Translations under genes and position numbers: made by a program
Shown here: positions 14,818-23,216 of the stretch, one piece after another
How positions within the stretch are numbered: the stretch's first letter is position 1
Layout of the letters: every line of letters starts with the position of its first letter
Notes under the pieces: generated by a model
The model's database searches: none
Told to the model about the DNA's origin: nothing
Seen by the model: only the letters and a program-made list of their open reading frames with translations
DNA from: Lachnospiraceae bacterium
Lineage (GTDB): Bacteria > Bacillota > Clostridia > Lachnospirales > Lachnospiraceae
NCBI GenBank assembly: GCA_024403335.1
Contig: JAKSSA010000001.1
Location: forward strand, 33,191-97,190
Reading direction: 5' to 3'
DNA: 64,000 bases

Positions 14818-17121
14818 ATGGCGATTGAGATTAAGAAAAATTCAATGAATGTGTTTCCGAAGGGTACCGTTCTTGCGACCTTACACCGGGAGGTAATGCC
14901 GGTGATGGCTTTTGTTAAGGGAAAAATAGAGGCCAGAAGAGATGCGCAGGTACATGTTTTTAATAATGGTTATGTCGGAATTGCTGATTTGTATGAAGAA
15001 AGCAGTCTTTATACCTACACCGTTTTGGAAGATACCCAGGCCTTCGTTTATGATGTAACGGACTCAGATTCGATGTCATCAGTTGCTGAAGCAAGAAAAG
15101 ACCACAGAGGCGTAATGGTGGGAAGTCTGCTTTTACAGCTTGACAACGCTTATAACGCATATGCGCAGATATCAAATTGCTCTCAGGAGCTTTTTGAAGA
15201 ATTTTCTTTGTTATATCGATTGTTTTCAGTTGTTGGCATGCAGGAGGGAATTAAAGTTGATGAAAATCCCTTTACGGGAAATATAGTGCCGCCCTCAGAA
15301 TTTAATGCTGAAACCTTGGAAGCTTTAAAATATTATAAAGAATGCAGTAAAATTCCAGCAGAAGTAAAGAAAGCTTTTTATGGTAATTCTGTTGCACTTG
15401 TTATGCATGAAATTCCTGTTATTTCGGCACTTTTGATAAAAACCCTGGAAAAAACGGAAGAGTATATACGCTTTATTGGGGATGTTTCTGATTATATTAC
15501 GAATGAAAAGAACGGAACGATTAAAAGCTATATTGAATTATTAAATAAAATACCAAAGGGCTCAAGAAGCAGTAAAAAGCTTGCTGAAGAGGGAAAACGA
15601 CTTCATAACAGTTTTGATGCTGCAGTTAAAATTGTTAAAGAAGTGAGTGGAACAGAGATAGACTGCAGAGTTTCGCTTGCTAAAAATCTGTTTGAAAATC
15701 CTACTGCGCCAGGTGAAGCTTCAGAAGTTGCGATGACAAAGGAAGAGGCAAGAAAGGCTTATGGAACCATGTTCATGCGAATTTTGAAATATGCAGGCAT
15801 GGCAAATGAAAAGTCGTCAGAACTTGCAGAACTGATGAACCAGCTTTTTAAAACCAAAGACAGATTATCATCAGATGAAGATAAAAGGGAACTCAGACAC
15901 AGGATTTCGAAGCTTGTAATAGAGCTTTATGAAAACTGCATGTTAAAGGCTTTGAAGGAAGAAACAACTTCTAAAGAAGTCGAACTTTTCTTAAATTTCG
16001 GTCTGCTTGATGCAAGATTTGTAACTGATGAGCAGCTTCTTGAAATATTAAATCTTGATTATGATGGTGGCAGTGAAAATATATACAATGTATATACTGC
16101 GATGGAATGGTTTAAGGAAATATATGCTTTGAAAAAAGCTCCTTCAAAAAATGAGCTTGATATGGACTATTCTGAAAACCTTCGCGAACTTCGCAAAACC
16201 GGTAAAATAACGGATGAAGACATTAAAAGAATGGAAAGGGATAATGTTGCAAAGGTTCGTTTTGAACTTGAAAACATGTTCAGAAGTGCGATGCGAATTG
16301 TACATGGACACTTAAGCACCTTCCTTCCTTTTATTCTTGGAGAGCAGTTTACAGGTAATATAGCACGACATTTTGTTTCAAAAGCAAAAATCGAAGAGAG
16401 CGCAGAAGCAGTTCGTGAAATCGACTTTTCGGCTTTTTACAGACAGCTGCAGTACAATAACTCAGCGCAGCAGGTTGAGAAGGAAATTGAATTAAGGGAA
16501 GTTTTACCTGACATCATTTTGCTTCCGATTTATGGTTATCAGTCTTCGATGTGGCAGGATATAAGCGAGAAGAGGCGTGATTCTTCGGGCAGATTCATAT
16601 TCCCGATTTTTGTCGAAAGCAAGCTGAATGATTTAATGATTGTTACGGTTGGACGTTTCCGTTGGGAGCTTTGCAAGACAATGCAGGGCATGGCATGGAA
16701 CAATTTGCGTGAGAAATCTCTGACAAGCGAATATTACGATTTTGTTGAGTATTATAAAAAGAACAAAGAACTGTCAGATGAGCGCAAGGAAAAGATAAAA
16801 ACGATGCTTTTAAAGGCGAGAAACAATCGTAGGGAATTGTTTGCGATGGATTATGAGCTTTGGATGAAGTATGAGTCAAACGGAACGATGCGCCTTTCAA
16901 AGCCTGTTCGTGAAATCATGGCAACCTGGTGCCCTTTCTCGAAGGAAATCAGAAATACAGTCTGCACACAGTCGCTTTTCAGAGAGGCATATGAGCGATA
17001 TGCGCGTGAATTGGCGAAGAAGATAAAGGAGCATGAGCTTCGTCACAAAGCAATTGAAAAGCGTAACATAAAAATACCGGCTCCGCTTTTGAAAACGCTT
17101 GATTATCTGAAAAACAGTTAG
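14818..17121 (+). CDS. Unrecognised 767-residue protein with possible cNMP-binding-like N-terminus
   Basis: I do not recognise this protein as a named family. Residues about 12-85 (FPKGTVLATL through QAFVYDV) look like a beta-rich cyclic-nucleotide-binding-like fold, but with no clear phosphate-binding cassette. The rest is long and mostly helical, charged and soluble (no membrane segment or signal peptide). A conserved-looking block lies near 560-640 (LLPIYGYQSSMWQDI; FPIFVESKLNDLMIVTVGRFRWELCKTMQG). AAGGAG precedes the ATG, which starts 2 bp after the tadA fusion stop, so the two are probably cotranslated. An orphan ABC ATPase and a TPR/AAA-like gene follow. A cytoplasmic scaffold or regulator is possible; function is unknown. 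Confidence 0.75.
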   Translation: MAIEIKKNSMNVFPKGTVLATLHREVMPVMAFVKGKIEARRDAQVHVFNNGYVGIADLYEESSLYTYTVLEDTQAFVYDVTDSDSMSSVAEARKDHRGVMVGSLLLQLDNAYNAYAQISNCSQELFEEFSLLYRLFSVVGMQEGIKVDENPFTGNIVPPSEFNAETLEALKYYKECSKIPAEVKKAFYGNSVALVMHEIPVISALLIKTLEKTEEYIRFIGDVSDYITNEKNGTIKSYIELLNKIPKGSRSSKKLAEEGKRLHNSFDAAVKIVKEVSGTEIDCRVSLAKNLFENPTAPGEASEVAMTKEEARKAYGTMFMRILKYAGMANEKSSELAELMNQLFKTKDRLSSDEDKRELRHRISKLVIELYENCMLKALKEETTSKEVELFLNFGLLDARFVTDEQLLEILNLDYDGGSENIYNVYTAMEWFKEIYALKKAPSKNELDMDYSENLRELRKTGKITDEDIKRMERDNVAKVRFELENMFRSAMRIVHGHLSTFLPFILGEQFTGNIARHFVSKAKIEESAEAVREIDFSAFYRQLQYNNSAQQVEKEIELREVLPDIILLPIYGYQSSMWQDISEKRRDSSGRFIFPIFVESKLNDLMIVTVGRFRWELCKTMQGMAWNNLREKSLTSEYYDFVEYYKKNKELSDERKEKIKTMLLKARNNRRELFAMDYELWMKYESNGTMRLSKPVREIMATWCPFSKEIRNTVCTQSLFREAYERYARELAKKIKEHELRHKAIEKRNIKIPAPLLKTLDYLKNS

Positions 17122-17168
17122 GTAAATTTATCGACAAATGTTTGCTTATAGGTTAAAATATTTGTTTG

Positions 17169-17273
17169 TATAGAATTTGAAAACAGTTTTGAAGAATTTG
17201 AAAGTGATTGCATAGAATTTGTAAGTAACTTTGAAGAATTTGAAAGCAGTTGTGTAGGATTTGAAAATAAAAG
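17169..17273 (+). repeat. Five 21-bp tandem repeats upstream of the ABC ATPase gene
   Basis: Units starting at 17169, 17190, 17211, 17232 and 17253 follow the pattern xxxAGAATTTGAAARxxRTTx. They fill the spacer and the fifth runs into the AAAGGA ribosome binding site of the next gene. Confidence 0.88.
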
Positions 17274-17279
17274 GAAAAT

Positions 17280-17957
17280 ATGATACTTGAAGTAAAGGAC
17301 ATTAAAAAGAAATATGGAAAGAAGGAAGTCTTAAATGGTGTTTCGTTTGAGATGGATTCGCCTTGCATTTTGAGTTTATTTGGAAGCAACGGAACGGGTA
17401 AGACAACTTTGGTTTCCATTATTGCAGGATTGCTTAAGCAAAATGAAGGAAGTGTCACACTTTATGGTATTGATTCTGTAAAGAACAGAAAAGCTTTTCA
17501 GAAAATGATCGGACTTGTAAGCCAGGAAATAGCCTTATATGAAGAGCTTTCGGGCAAGGATAACATTTCTTTGTTTGCAAAGCTTTATCATCTTGATAAA
17601 AAACAGGAAACTTTAAGAGTTAATGAGCTTAAAGAACTTCTTAATTTAACGGATGAAGACTTAAAAACAAAGGTTGGAAAGATGTCAGGCGGTATGCGCC
17701 GTAAAATCAATCTTGCTACTTCATTGCTTAACAATCCAAAACTGCTTTTGCTTGATGAACCGACAGCTAATTTGGATTATGATTCTGAAAAGCAGATAAT
17801 GGATGCAGTAAAGAAGCTTTCACAAAGCATTTGCGTTATTTTGATTACACATAGTCTTGATACAGTTAAAAAATATTGCGACCGCATATGCGTTTTGTCA
17901 AATGGTGTTGTCGCTAAGGATACAACTGCAGAGGAATTTTTGGCAGGAACTTTATAA
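17280..17957 (+). CDS. ABC transporter-type ATPase without an adjacent permease
   Basis: This 225-residue nucleotide-binding protein of the CcmA/drug-exporter branch has Walker A GSNGTGKTT (35-43), a Q-loop (LVSQEIALYEEL), the signature MSGGMRRK near 136, and Walker B LLLLDEP near 155-161 followed by the ITHS switch histidine. All catalytic motifs are intact. No permease gene lies next to it; instead it overlaps by one base (TAATG) a TPR/AAA-like gene. It may serve a distant permease or work with its soluble neighbours. Translation starts just behind the 21-bp repeat array. Confidence 0.9.
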   Translation: MILEVKDIKKKYGKKEVLNGVSFEMDSPCILSLFGSNGTGKTTLVSIIAGLLKQNEGSVTLYGIDSVKNRKAFQKMIGLVSQEIALYEELSGKDNISLFAKLYHLDKKQETLRVNELKELLNLTDEDLKTKVGKMSGGMRRKINLATSLLNNPKLLLLDEPTANLDYDSEKQIMDAVKKLSQSICVILITHSLDTVKKYCDRICVLSNGVVAKDTTAEEFLAGTL

Positions 17958-20188
17958 TGGCAGGAAACGGATTAATAAATAAAATTGAATCATTGCTTGA
18001 AAATGGACAGAGTGAGAAGGCCTTAGAGCTCATTAAATCTGTCAATTTAAACAAACAGCATACATATAATGAATTAAGAACCTACAGCAAGGTTTACAAA
18101 GCTAATGGGGAATATGAAAAATGCGCCCTTGCTTTGGAAAAAATGCGCAAGTTTGGTGTAAACAAGCATTTACTCTCAGAGCTTATCGAGGTCTATTTAG
18201 AGCTTCATGATACGGAAAAGGCAGTTATGTACTACGACACCTTGTCAAGAAGCTGTGATGATGAGGCCTTTGTTTTAAGACGCCAATATGATGTCAGCTT
18301 AAAAAGGGGAACTACCTTAAAATCTTTGATTGCAATTCTTGAGGAATTAAGAAAAATAGACTTTGATAAAAAATATGGCTATGAACTTGCAAAGCTTTAT
18401 TACAAGGCACAAAATACAAAAGCCTGCATTGAAGTCTGCCGTCAGATTGAAAGATTTTTTACTCCAAGCCCTGAATCGTGCAAGGCTTTGCTTCTGATTG
18501 ATTTAATTAATGGAATGAGCAAGGCAGATGTTTATAAAAAAGCCAGACAGTTCATGTTCGGGGATACTTATAAGGATACTGAAGATGAAGAAGATAATTT
18601 ATCCTCAAATAATAAAAATATCTTAAGCACTAAGGATGAAATATATCAGGATTCGACAATAGATTTCGGTAAAGTTGCAGAAGAGCTTGAAACCGGAGGA
18701 TATGATGCAGATTTTGCCGAAGGACGAGGAGAATCTTACGAGGCAGAACTTGAAAATACTGACAGAATTTATCTTGATAAAATTTTTGGATATAAAGCAA
18801 AAGACTCTTCAGAAACAGCAGAAGAAGGTGATGCTCAGGCTGAGGATGAGTATGTTTTCAAGGTTGATACTTCAGTATTTGATGAAGTAGAAGATGATGA
18901 AACAGAAGAAGAACAGTTATCCTTTATTGAAAGCGAAGCAGAGTCTGATGTAGTTGTTAATTCTTATGAGGACGCACTTAATTATGATAATTTGGAAAAC
19001 AATGTTGAGAATTATGCGGCCTTTGAAGAAACTGATTATACTGATAAAAATGATGCAGCTGAAAATACGGATGCCCAAAACTTTGCAGTTATTTCAGAAA
19101 ATGATGATGTAGTTAGAGAAAATTCTGACAAGATTGCAGTAAAATATGCAACAGCAGAAACTGATACCTTCTTAGAAAATGATGATGCTAGCGAAGCTTC
19201 TGATATTACTTCAGAGATGTCAGATTACCAGGAGGAAACATCTGAAACAAAGAGAGTTCAGATTTCAATTTTTGACCTTTATCCTGAAGACAGACCTATT
19301 GATTTTGAAGAGTTTGAAGAAATAATCAATACTGTGACAGAAAGTCCTGAAGAAACGGCAGGACCTAATGATATTTATCATCCGGATTACAGCGAGGTGT
19401 TGAAGCTTCGTCCTAAAAATGATTCAAGGCTTCAAAAAGTATTAAAGGATTTCTGCGTGGATTTTGAGGGTGTTTTCGGGTGCTTTGCATATATTGAAAA
19501 CATAAGAAAACAGCTTATAAGATGTCTTGATGTAGCTTACAGTGAAAGAGGCCGCTCTGTATGCTTTGCGGTTACAAGTGACGGAGAAGCTGACAGAAAC
19601 GACTTGGCACAAAGAATAATGCAGTTTTTGTTTGAAACCGGAAGATTGAAAACAGACAGAATGCTTATGGTTTCTGCAAAAGATATTTCTGAAAGAGAAC
19701 CTTTTGAATACGAGGCAGCTATTTCTGATTGCGGATTAATCCTGACAGGTGTTGGGGAATTGTCAATGAACTGTCTTAAACATCTGATTAAGAATTCAAA
19801 GCAAAAAAATGGCGTAAGCTGTATTATTCTCGTTGACTCGATAAGAGGACTTAATAAACTTTTACGCCTGAGTGATGAATTTAATTCAGTGTTTGCAAAT
19901 CGTATAAATATTCCTTCATATACACCTGAAAATCTCAAAACAGTCGTTTTGGATTATCTTGACAGATGTGATTATGATGTTGATAACGAAACGGCAATTG
20001 CATTAGAGCCAATGATTGAACTTATTTCTCATAAAAGTAACGAGGAAAAGTATTCTTTGGCTGAAAAACTTGCTGAAAAGCTTGTTTATAATGCTGACTC
20101 AAGAATTGGTGGTGATATTCTTGAGATGGCTTCAACAGGTAATTTTAACAAAGGACACATTGCTATTATCAGGAAGGAAGACTTGTAG
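17957..20188 (+). CDS. Unrecognised protein: TPR-like N-terminus, acidic linker, degenerate AAA+-like C-terminus
   Basis: 743 residues in three parts. Residues 1 to about 190 are helical repeats of TPR type (NGQSEKALELIKS; NGEYEKCALALEKM). Residues about 200-470 are a strongly acidic, low-complexity Asp/Glu-rich segment, probably disordered. Residues about 480-743 resemble the AAA+ module of CbbX/SpoVK proteins by order and by FANRINIPSYTPENLKTVVL near the lid, but the Walker A position reads TSDGEADRNDLAQRI without GKT and the Walker B acids are absent, so ATP hydrolysis is unlikely. There is no signal peptide or membrane segment. It is translationally coupled to the ABC ATPase and converges on the AraC gene with a 20-bp overlap. 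Function unknown. Confidence 0.75.
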   Translation: MAGNGLINKIESLLENGQSEKALELIKSVNLNKQHTYNELRTYSKVYKANGEYEKCALALEKMRKFGVNKHLLSELIEVYLELHDTEKAVMYYDTLSRSCDDEAFVLRRQYDVSLKRGTTLKSLIAILEELRKIDFDKKYGYELAKLYYKAQNTKACIEVCRQIERFFTPSPESCKALLLIDLINGMSKADVYKKARQFMFGDTYKDTEDEEDNLSSNNKNILSTKDEIYQDSTIDFGKVAEELETGGYDADFAEGRGESYEAELENTDRIYLDKIFGYKAKDSSETAEEGDAQAEDEYVFKVDTSVFDEVEDDETEEEQLSFIESEAESDVVVNSYEDALNYDNLENNVENYAAFEETDYTDKNDAAENTDAQNFAVISENDDVVRENSDKIAVKYATAETDTFLENDDASEASDITSEMSDYQEETSETKRVQISIFDLYPEDRPIDFEEFEEIINTVTESPEETAGPNDIYHPDYSEVLKLRPKNDSRLQKVLKDFCVDFEGVFGCFAYIENIRKQLIRCLDVAYSERGRSVCFAVTSDGEADRNDLAQRIMQFLFETGRLKTDRMLMVSAKDISEREPFEYEAAISDCGLILTGVGELSMNCLKHLIKNSKQKNGVSCIILVDSIRGLNKLLRLSDEFNSVFANRINIPSYTPENLKTVVLDYLDRCDYDVDNETAIALEPMIELISHKSNEEKYSLAEKLAEKLVYNADSRIGGDILEMASTGNFNKGHIAIIRKEDL

Positions 20189-20978
20189 GAATGTCATCCT
20201 TTGGAGGATAGTGTAAAAATTTCATATAGGCTCTGTAAAAAGAGCTGTAATCAGCGAAACCGACGGCGAGGGCTGCATTCATTGCAGACTCGCCGTTTCT
20301 TATCATCTGTTTTGCAAGAATTACCCTCTTGTATCTTATATATTCGATAACTGTGGTGCCAAGAGTATTTTTGAAGTTGTTGTTTAAGTAATTTTTACTT
20401 ATGAAACAGCTTGAAGAAATTGAATCAAGCGTTAATGGCTCAGTAATGTGGTCATTTATGTAATTTACGATGTCAAGGATTTTACCTGAGGCATTACTTG
20501 TAAGCTTTGAAGGGCGCAATGTTCTGCAAAGTAAGTTTATCTGTGCAATCAAAGCTTCTGTGAATATGTGTTCCATTGTGTCTTTGACATCCTTAGGAAG
20601 ATCCTCTAACTGCTTTAAGTTGTAGAAAAACTGTTCAAGGTTGAAAGCTTCGGTGTGCTCATAAAGTATTTCCTGAGGAGTGTTATGAAAATCCGAAACG
20701 AGGCTTGTAAGCAAAGGAAGTCTTTCAGGAAGAATGTCAACAGGATCAATATAAAGACAATAACGGACATAATCGTCATGTGTGTTTACCTGACATCCAT
20801 GAAGTACGTTTGGAGGGAAAATAATAAGACTGTGTGGTGTTAATTTACATACTCGTCCTTCTACCATTAATTCAACATCTCCTGAAACGAAGTAGTATAT
20901 TTCGTAGGAGGTGTGGATGTGGCAGCCGAATTCAGAGAAAATGTTGTTGGATGATTTGTGGTATTCAAGCTTAATCAT
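20169..20978 (-). CDS. AraC-family transcriptional regulator with cupin sensor domain
   Basis: 269 residues on the minus strand. The N-terminal cupin-like domain (CHIHTSYEIYYFVSGDVELMVEG; PPNVLHGC) would bind a sugar; the C-terminal about 100 residues hold two helix-turn-helix motifs (TLDSISSSCFISKNYLNNNFKNTLG; AALAVGFADYSSFYRAYMKF). The start at 20978 is chosen because the cupin begins there and an AGGAAA lies just upstream; a longer frame adds only a hydrophobic tail. The gene is divergent from the importer operon at 21234, which it probably regulates. Its 3' end overlaps the convergent upstream gene by 20 bp. Confidence 0.9.
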   Translation of the reverse strand: MIKLEYHKSSNNIFSEFGCHIHTSYEIYYFVSGDVELMVEGRVCKLTPHSLIIFPPNVLHGCQVNTHDDYVRYCLYIDPVDILPERLPLLTSLVSDFHNTPQEILYEHTEAFNLEQFFYNLKQLEDLPKDVKDTMEHIFTEALIAQINLLCRTLRPSKLTSNASGKILDIVNYINDHITEPLTLDSISSSCFISKNYLNNNFKNTLGTTVIEYIRYKRVILAKQMIRNGESAMNAALAVGFADYSSFYRAYMKFLHYPPKDDIPTSLPS

Positions 20979-21175
20979 AGTTGTCAAATTTCCTATAAAA
21001 AGTATTGTTAAAATGTACAAAAAAGAGGCTTTAAGCACTTGCTTTTTTGCATTTTTACCTAAAATAGAGGTTTTGAAGTCCTTTATTTTTAGTATTTGTG
21101 TGTTTTATTATAAATTAAAAAAGTGATATATGCAATCTTTTTTGTTGTATTTACAATGAACACTATATTTACTTG

Positions 21176-21184
21176 TGATATAAT
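21176..21184 (+). promoter_or_regulatory. Extended -10 promoter of the importer operon
   Basis: TGATATAAT gives a TGn-TATAAT extended -10; no good -35 is seen at 17 bp, which suits activation by the divergent AraC protein. The 20979-21233 interval is the shared regulatory region. Confidence 0.5.
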
Positions 21185-21233
21185 GATGCCAATCAAAGCA
21201 AGATTTGATAAGTTTTAGAAAGGAGGAACCGTC

Positions 21234-22211
21234 ATGAAGAAGAAAGAACAAATGGTTGAAAATTCTTTAGGAGAAAAGAGACCAATAGTTAAAAGACGTG
21301 TTCCCGCGAAGGTATATTTGAAGAAGTACTGGCAGCTTTATGCCATGCTTTCACTTCCACTTATTTATCTGATAGTATTTAAGTATGCTCCGATGGTTTA
21401 TGTACAGATTGCATTTAAAAAGTATTCCATCGTACAAAGCATTTGGAAGCTTCCGATTGCAGATAATCATGGTTTCCAGTATTTTATCAAAGCATTTAAA
21501 ACTCCTGACTTCAGACGAGCTTTAAAGAATACCATTACTCTTAATCTTATCGATTTGGTAATTGGTTTCCCTGCACCTATCATTTTTGCATTGATTTTGA
21601 ATGAATTGTGCTTTAAGCGCTACAAGAAGGTAGTTCAGACAATTGCTTACATGCCTCACTTCCTTTCATGGGTTATCATTTATTCACTTGCTTTACAGCT
21701 TCTTGCTCCTGAAGCAGGTATGATCAACCTTATCTGGAAGAAGATGGGACATGAACCCATTCACTTCCTTGATGAAGCAAGCAATTGGATTAAAACTTAC
21801 ATTGGTTTCGGTGTTTGGCAGAACTTCGGTTGGGGATCAATCGTATATCTTGCTGCCATAGCAGGTATTAATCCGGAATTATATGAAGCCGCCGCTGTTG
21901 ACGGTGCAGGCCGTTTCAGAAAGATGTGGCATGTTACATTACCCGGTATCAAATCAACAATCGTAGTACTTTTGATTATGAACCTTGGTAATATTATCTC
22001 AAGTGGTTTTGACAGAACCTTCGCATTCCAGAACAACCTTGTTATGAAGGTTGCCGATGTTATTTCAACTTACGTTTACAGAGTTGGTATTAAAGGTTTG
22101 CAGTTCTCACTTACCACAGCAGTTGGTTTGTTCCAGTCGGTTGTTAACGTATTTTTCTTACTTATGGCCAACTGGCTCTCGAGAAGACTCGGCGAGCGCG
22201 GTATTTGGTAA
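21234..22211 (+). CDS. Carbohydrate ABC transporter permease (LplB/YtcP-like, first subunit)
   Basis: This 325-residue inner-membrane permease of the CUT1 LplB branch, which imports oligosaccharides in Firmicutes, has about six membrane segments after a basic N-terminal tail. The ATPase-contact EAA loop is clear: YEAAAVDGAGRFRKMWHVTLPGI near 220-242. AAGGAGG precedes the ATG. The second permease follows after 12 bp and the binding lipoprotein after that; no ATPase is encoded, as is usual because a shared MsmX-type ATPase serves these systems. The substrate is not fixed by sequence; hemicellulose or pectin oligosaccharides are plausible. Confidence 0.92.
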   Translation: MKKKEQMVENSLGEKRPIVKRRVPAKVYLKKYWQLYAMLSLPLIYLIVFKYAPMVYVQIAFKKYSIVQSIWKLPIADNHGFQYFIKAFKTPDFRRALKNTITLNLIDLVIGFPAPIIFALILNELCFKRYKKVVQTIAYMPHFLSWVIIYSLALQLLAPEAGMINLIWKKMGHEPIHFLDEASNWIKTYIGFGVWQNFGWGSIVYLAAIAGINPELYEAAAVDGAGRFRKMWHVTLPGIKSTIVVLLIMNLGNIISSGFDRTFAFQNNLVMKVADVISTYVYRVGIKGLQFSLTTAVGLFQSVVNVFFLLMANWLSRRLGERGIW

Positions 22212-22223
22212 GGGGGTAGAAAA

Positions 22224-23096
22224 ATGGTTATTAAATCCAAAGCAGATAAAATTTGGGATTGGGTGTTCGTAGTTTTCTGTATCTTTGTTGCAATAATCTG
22301 TGTAACACCGATGATTAATCTTCTTGCTAAGTCCTTGTCAAGTTCAAGTGCACTTATCAAAAACGAAGTTTTCCTTTTACCAAAGGGCTTAAACTTTGAC
22401 GCATATGCGACAGTATTTAAGGATGCAAAGTATATAAGAGCTTTTATTTGGACAGTATTCCTTACAATTGTTTGTACTTTGTTATCACTTACAATGACAA
22501 CTCTTTGTGCTTTCCCGTTGATTTTTGACGGTTTGAAGGGCAAGGGTGTTATAAATCTTTTAATTACTATTACAATGTTCTTCAATGCAGGTTTGATTCC
22601 TAACTACCTGTTGTTGCAGAAGCTGAACCTTTTGAGTAATCCGCTGGTTCTGATTATTCCGAGCTGCTTAAGTGTTTTCAACATGATTATCATGCGAAGC
22701 TTCTTCTACGGAATACCGGACAGCTTAAGAGAGTCAGCCCAGATTGATGGTGCGACCTTCTTCCAGATACTTGTTAAAATCTATGTTCCTTTGTCAAAGC
22801 CTGTATTTGCAACAATTGCCTTGTTCTATGCAGTAGGACGTTGGAACGGTTACTCAGACGGTCTTTATTACATGAGAGATGCCAAGTATTATCCTTTGCA
22901 GTTGTTACTTTATAACATCCAGAGAAATATCAATCAGGTTGAAGTAGCAACACAGGAAGGTTTCTCAGCACCAGGTCTTGCAGAGTCACTTAAGGCAGCA
23001 ATCGTTATGTTCTCAACAGTACCGATTTTGCTTATTTATCCTTGGCTTCAGAGATATTTCATTCATGGCGTTACACTTGGCGCAGTAAAGGAATGA
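22224..23096 (+). CDS. Carbohydrate ABC transporter permease (LplC/YtcP-like, second subunit)
   Basis: 290 residues, about six membrane segments, partner of the preceding permease. The EAA loop reads LRESAQIDGATFFQILVKIYVPLSKP near 170-195. The C-terminal YFIHGVTLGAVKE is typical of the YtcP/LplC family. It starts 12 bp after its partner behind AAGGGGG. The operon lacks its own ATPase. Confidence 0.92.
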   Translation: MVIKSKADKIWDWVFVVFCIFVAIICVTPMINLLAKSLSSSSALIKNEVFLLPKGLNFDAYATVFKDAKYIRAFIWTVFLTIVCTLLSLTMTTLCAFPLIFDGLKGKGVINLLITITMFFNAGLIPNYLLLQKLNLLSNPLVLIIPSCLSVFNMIIMRSFFYGIPDSLRESAQIDGATFFQILVKIYVPLSKPVFATIALFYAVGRWNGYSDGLYYMRDAKYYPLQLLLYNIQRNINQVEVATQEGFSAPGLAESLKAAIVMFSTVPILLIYPWLQRYFIHGVTLGAVKE

Positions 23097-23216
23097 TATT
23101 TTAGAACATGTCCCGAAAAGTTTCTTTTGAAGAGGAAATTTTGATGAAGAGACTTCAAGGGTTATGATAGTCCGAAAGGACGAGGTATTTAAATCTTTTT
23201 AGGGGAGGAAACTCAA

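Noticed and set aside
17153..17458. A 101-codon minus-strand frame with repeated FQIL segments
   Set aside because: It is the reverse reading of the 21-bp repeats joined to the antisense of the ABC ATPase; no ribosome binding site.
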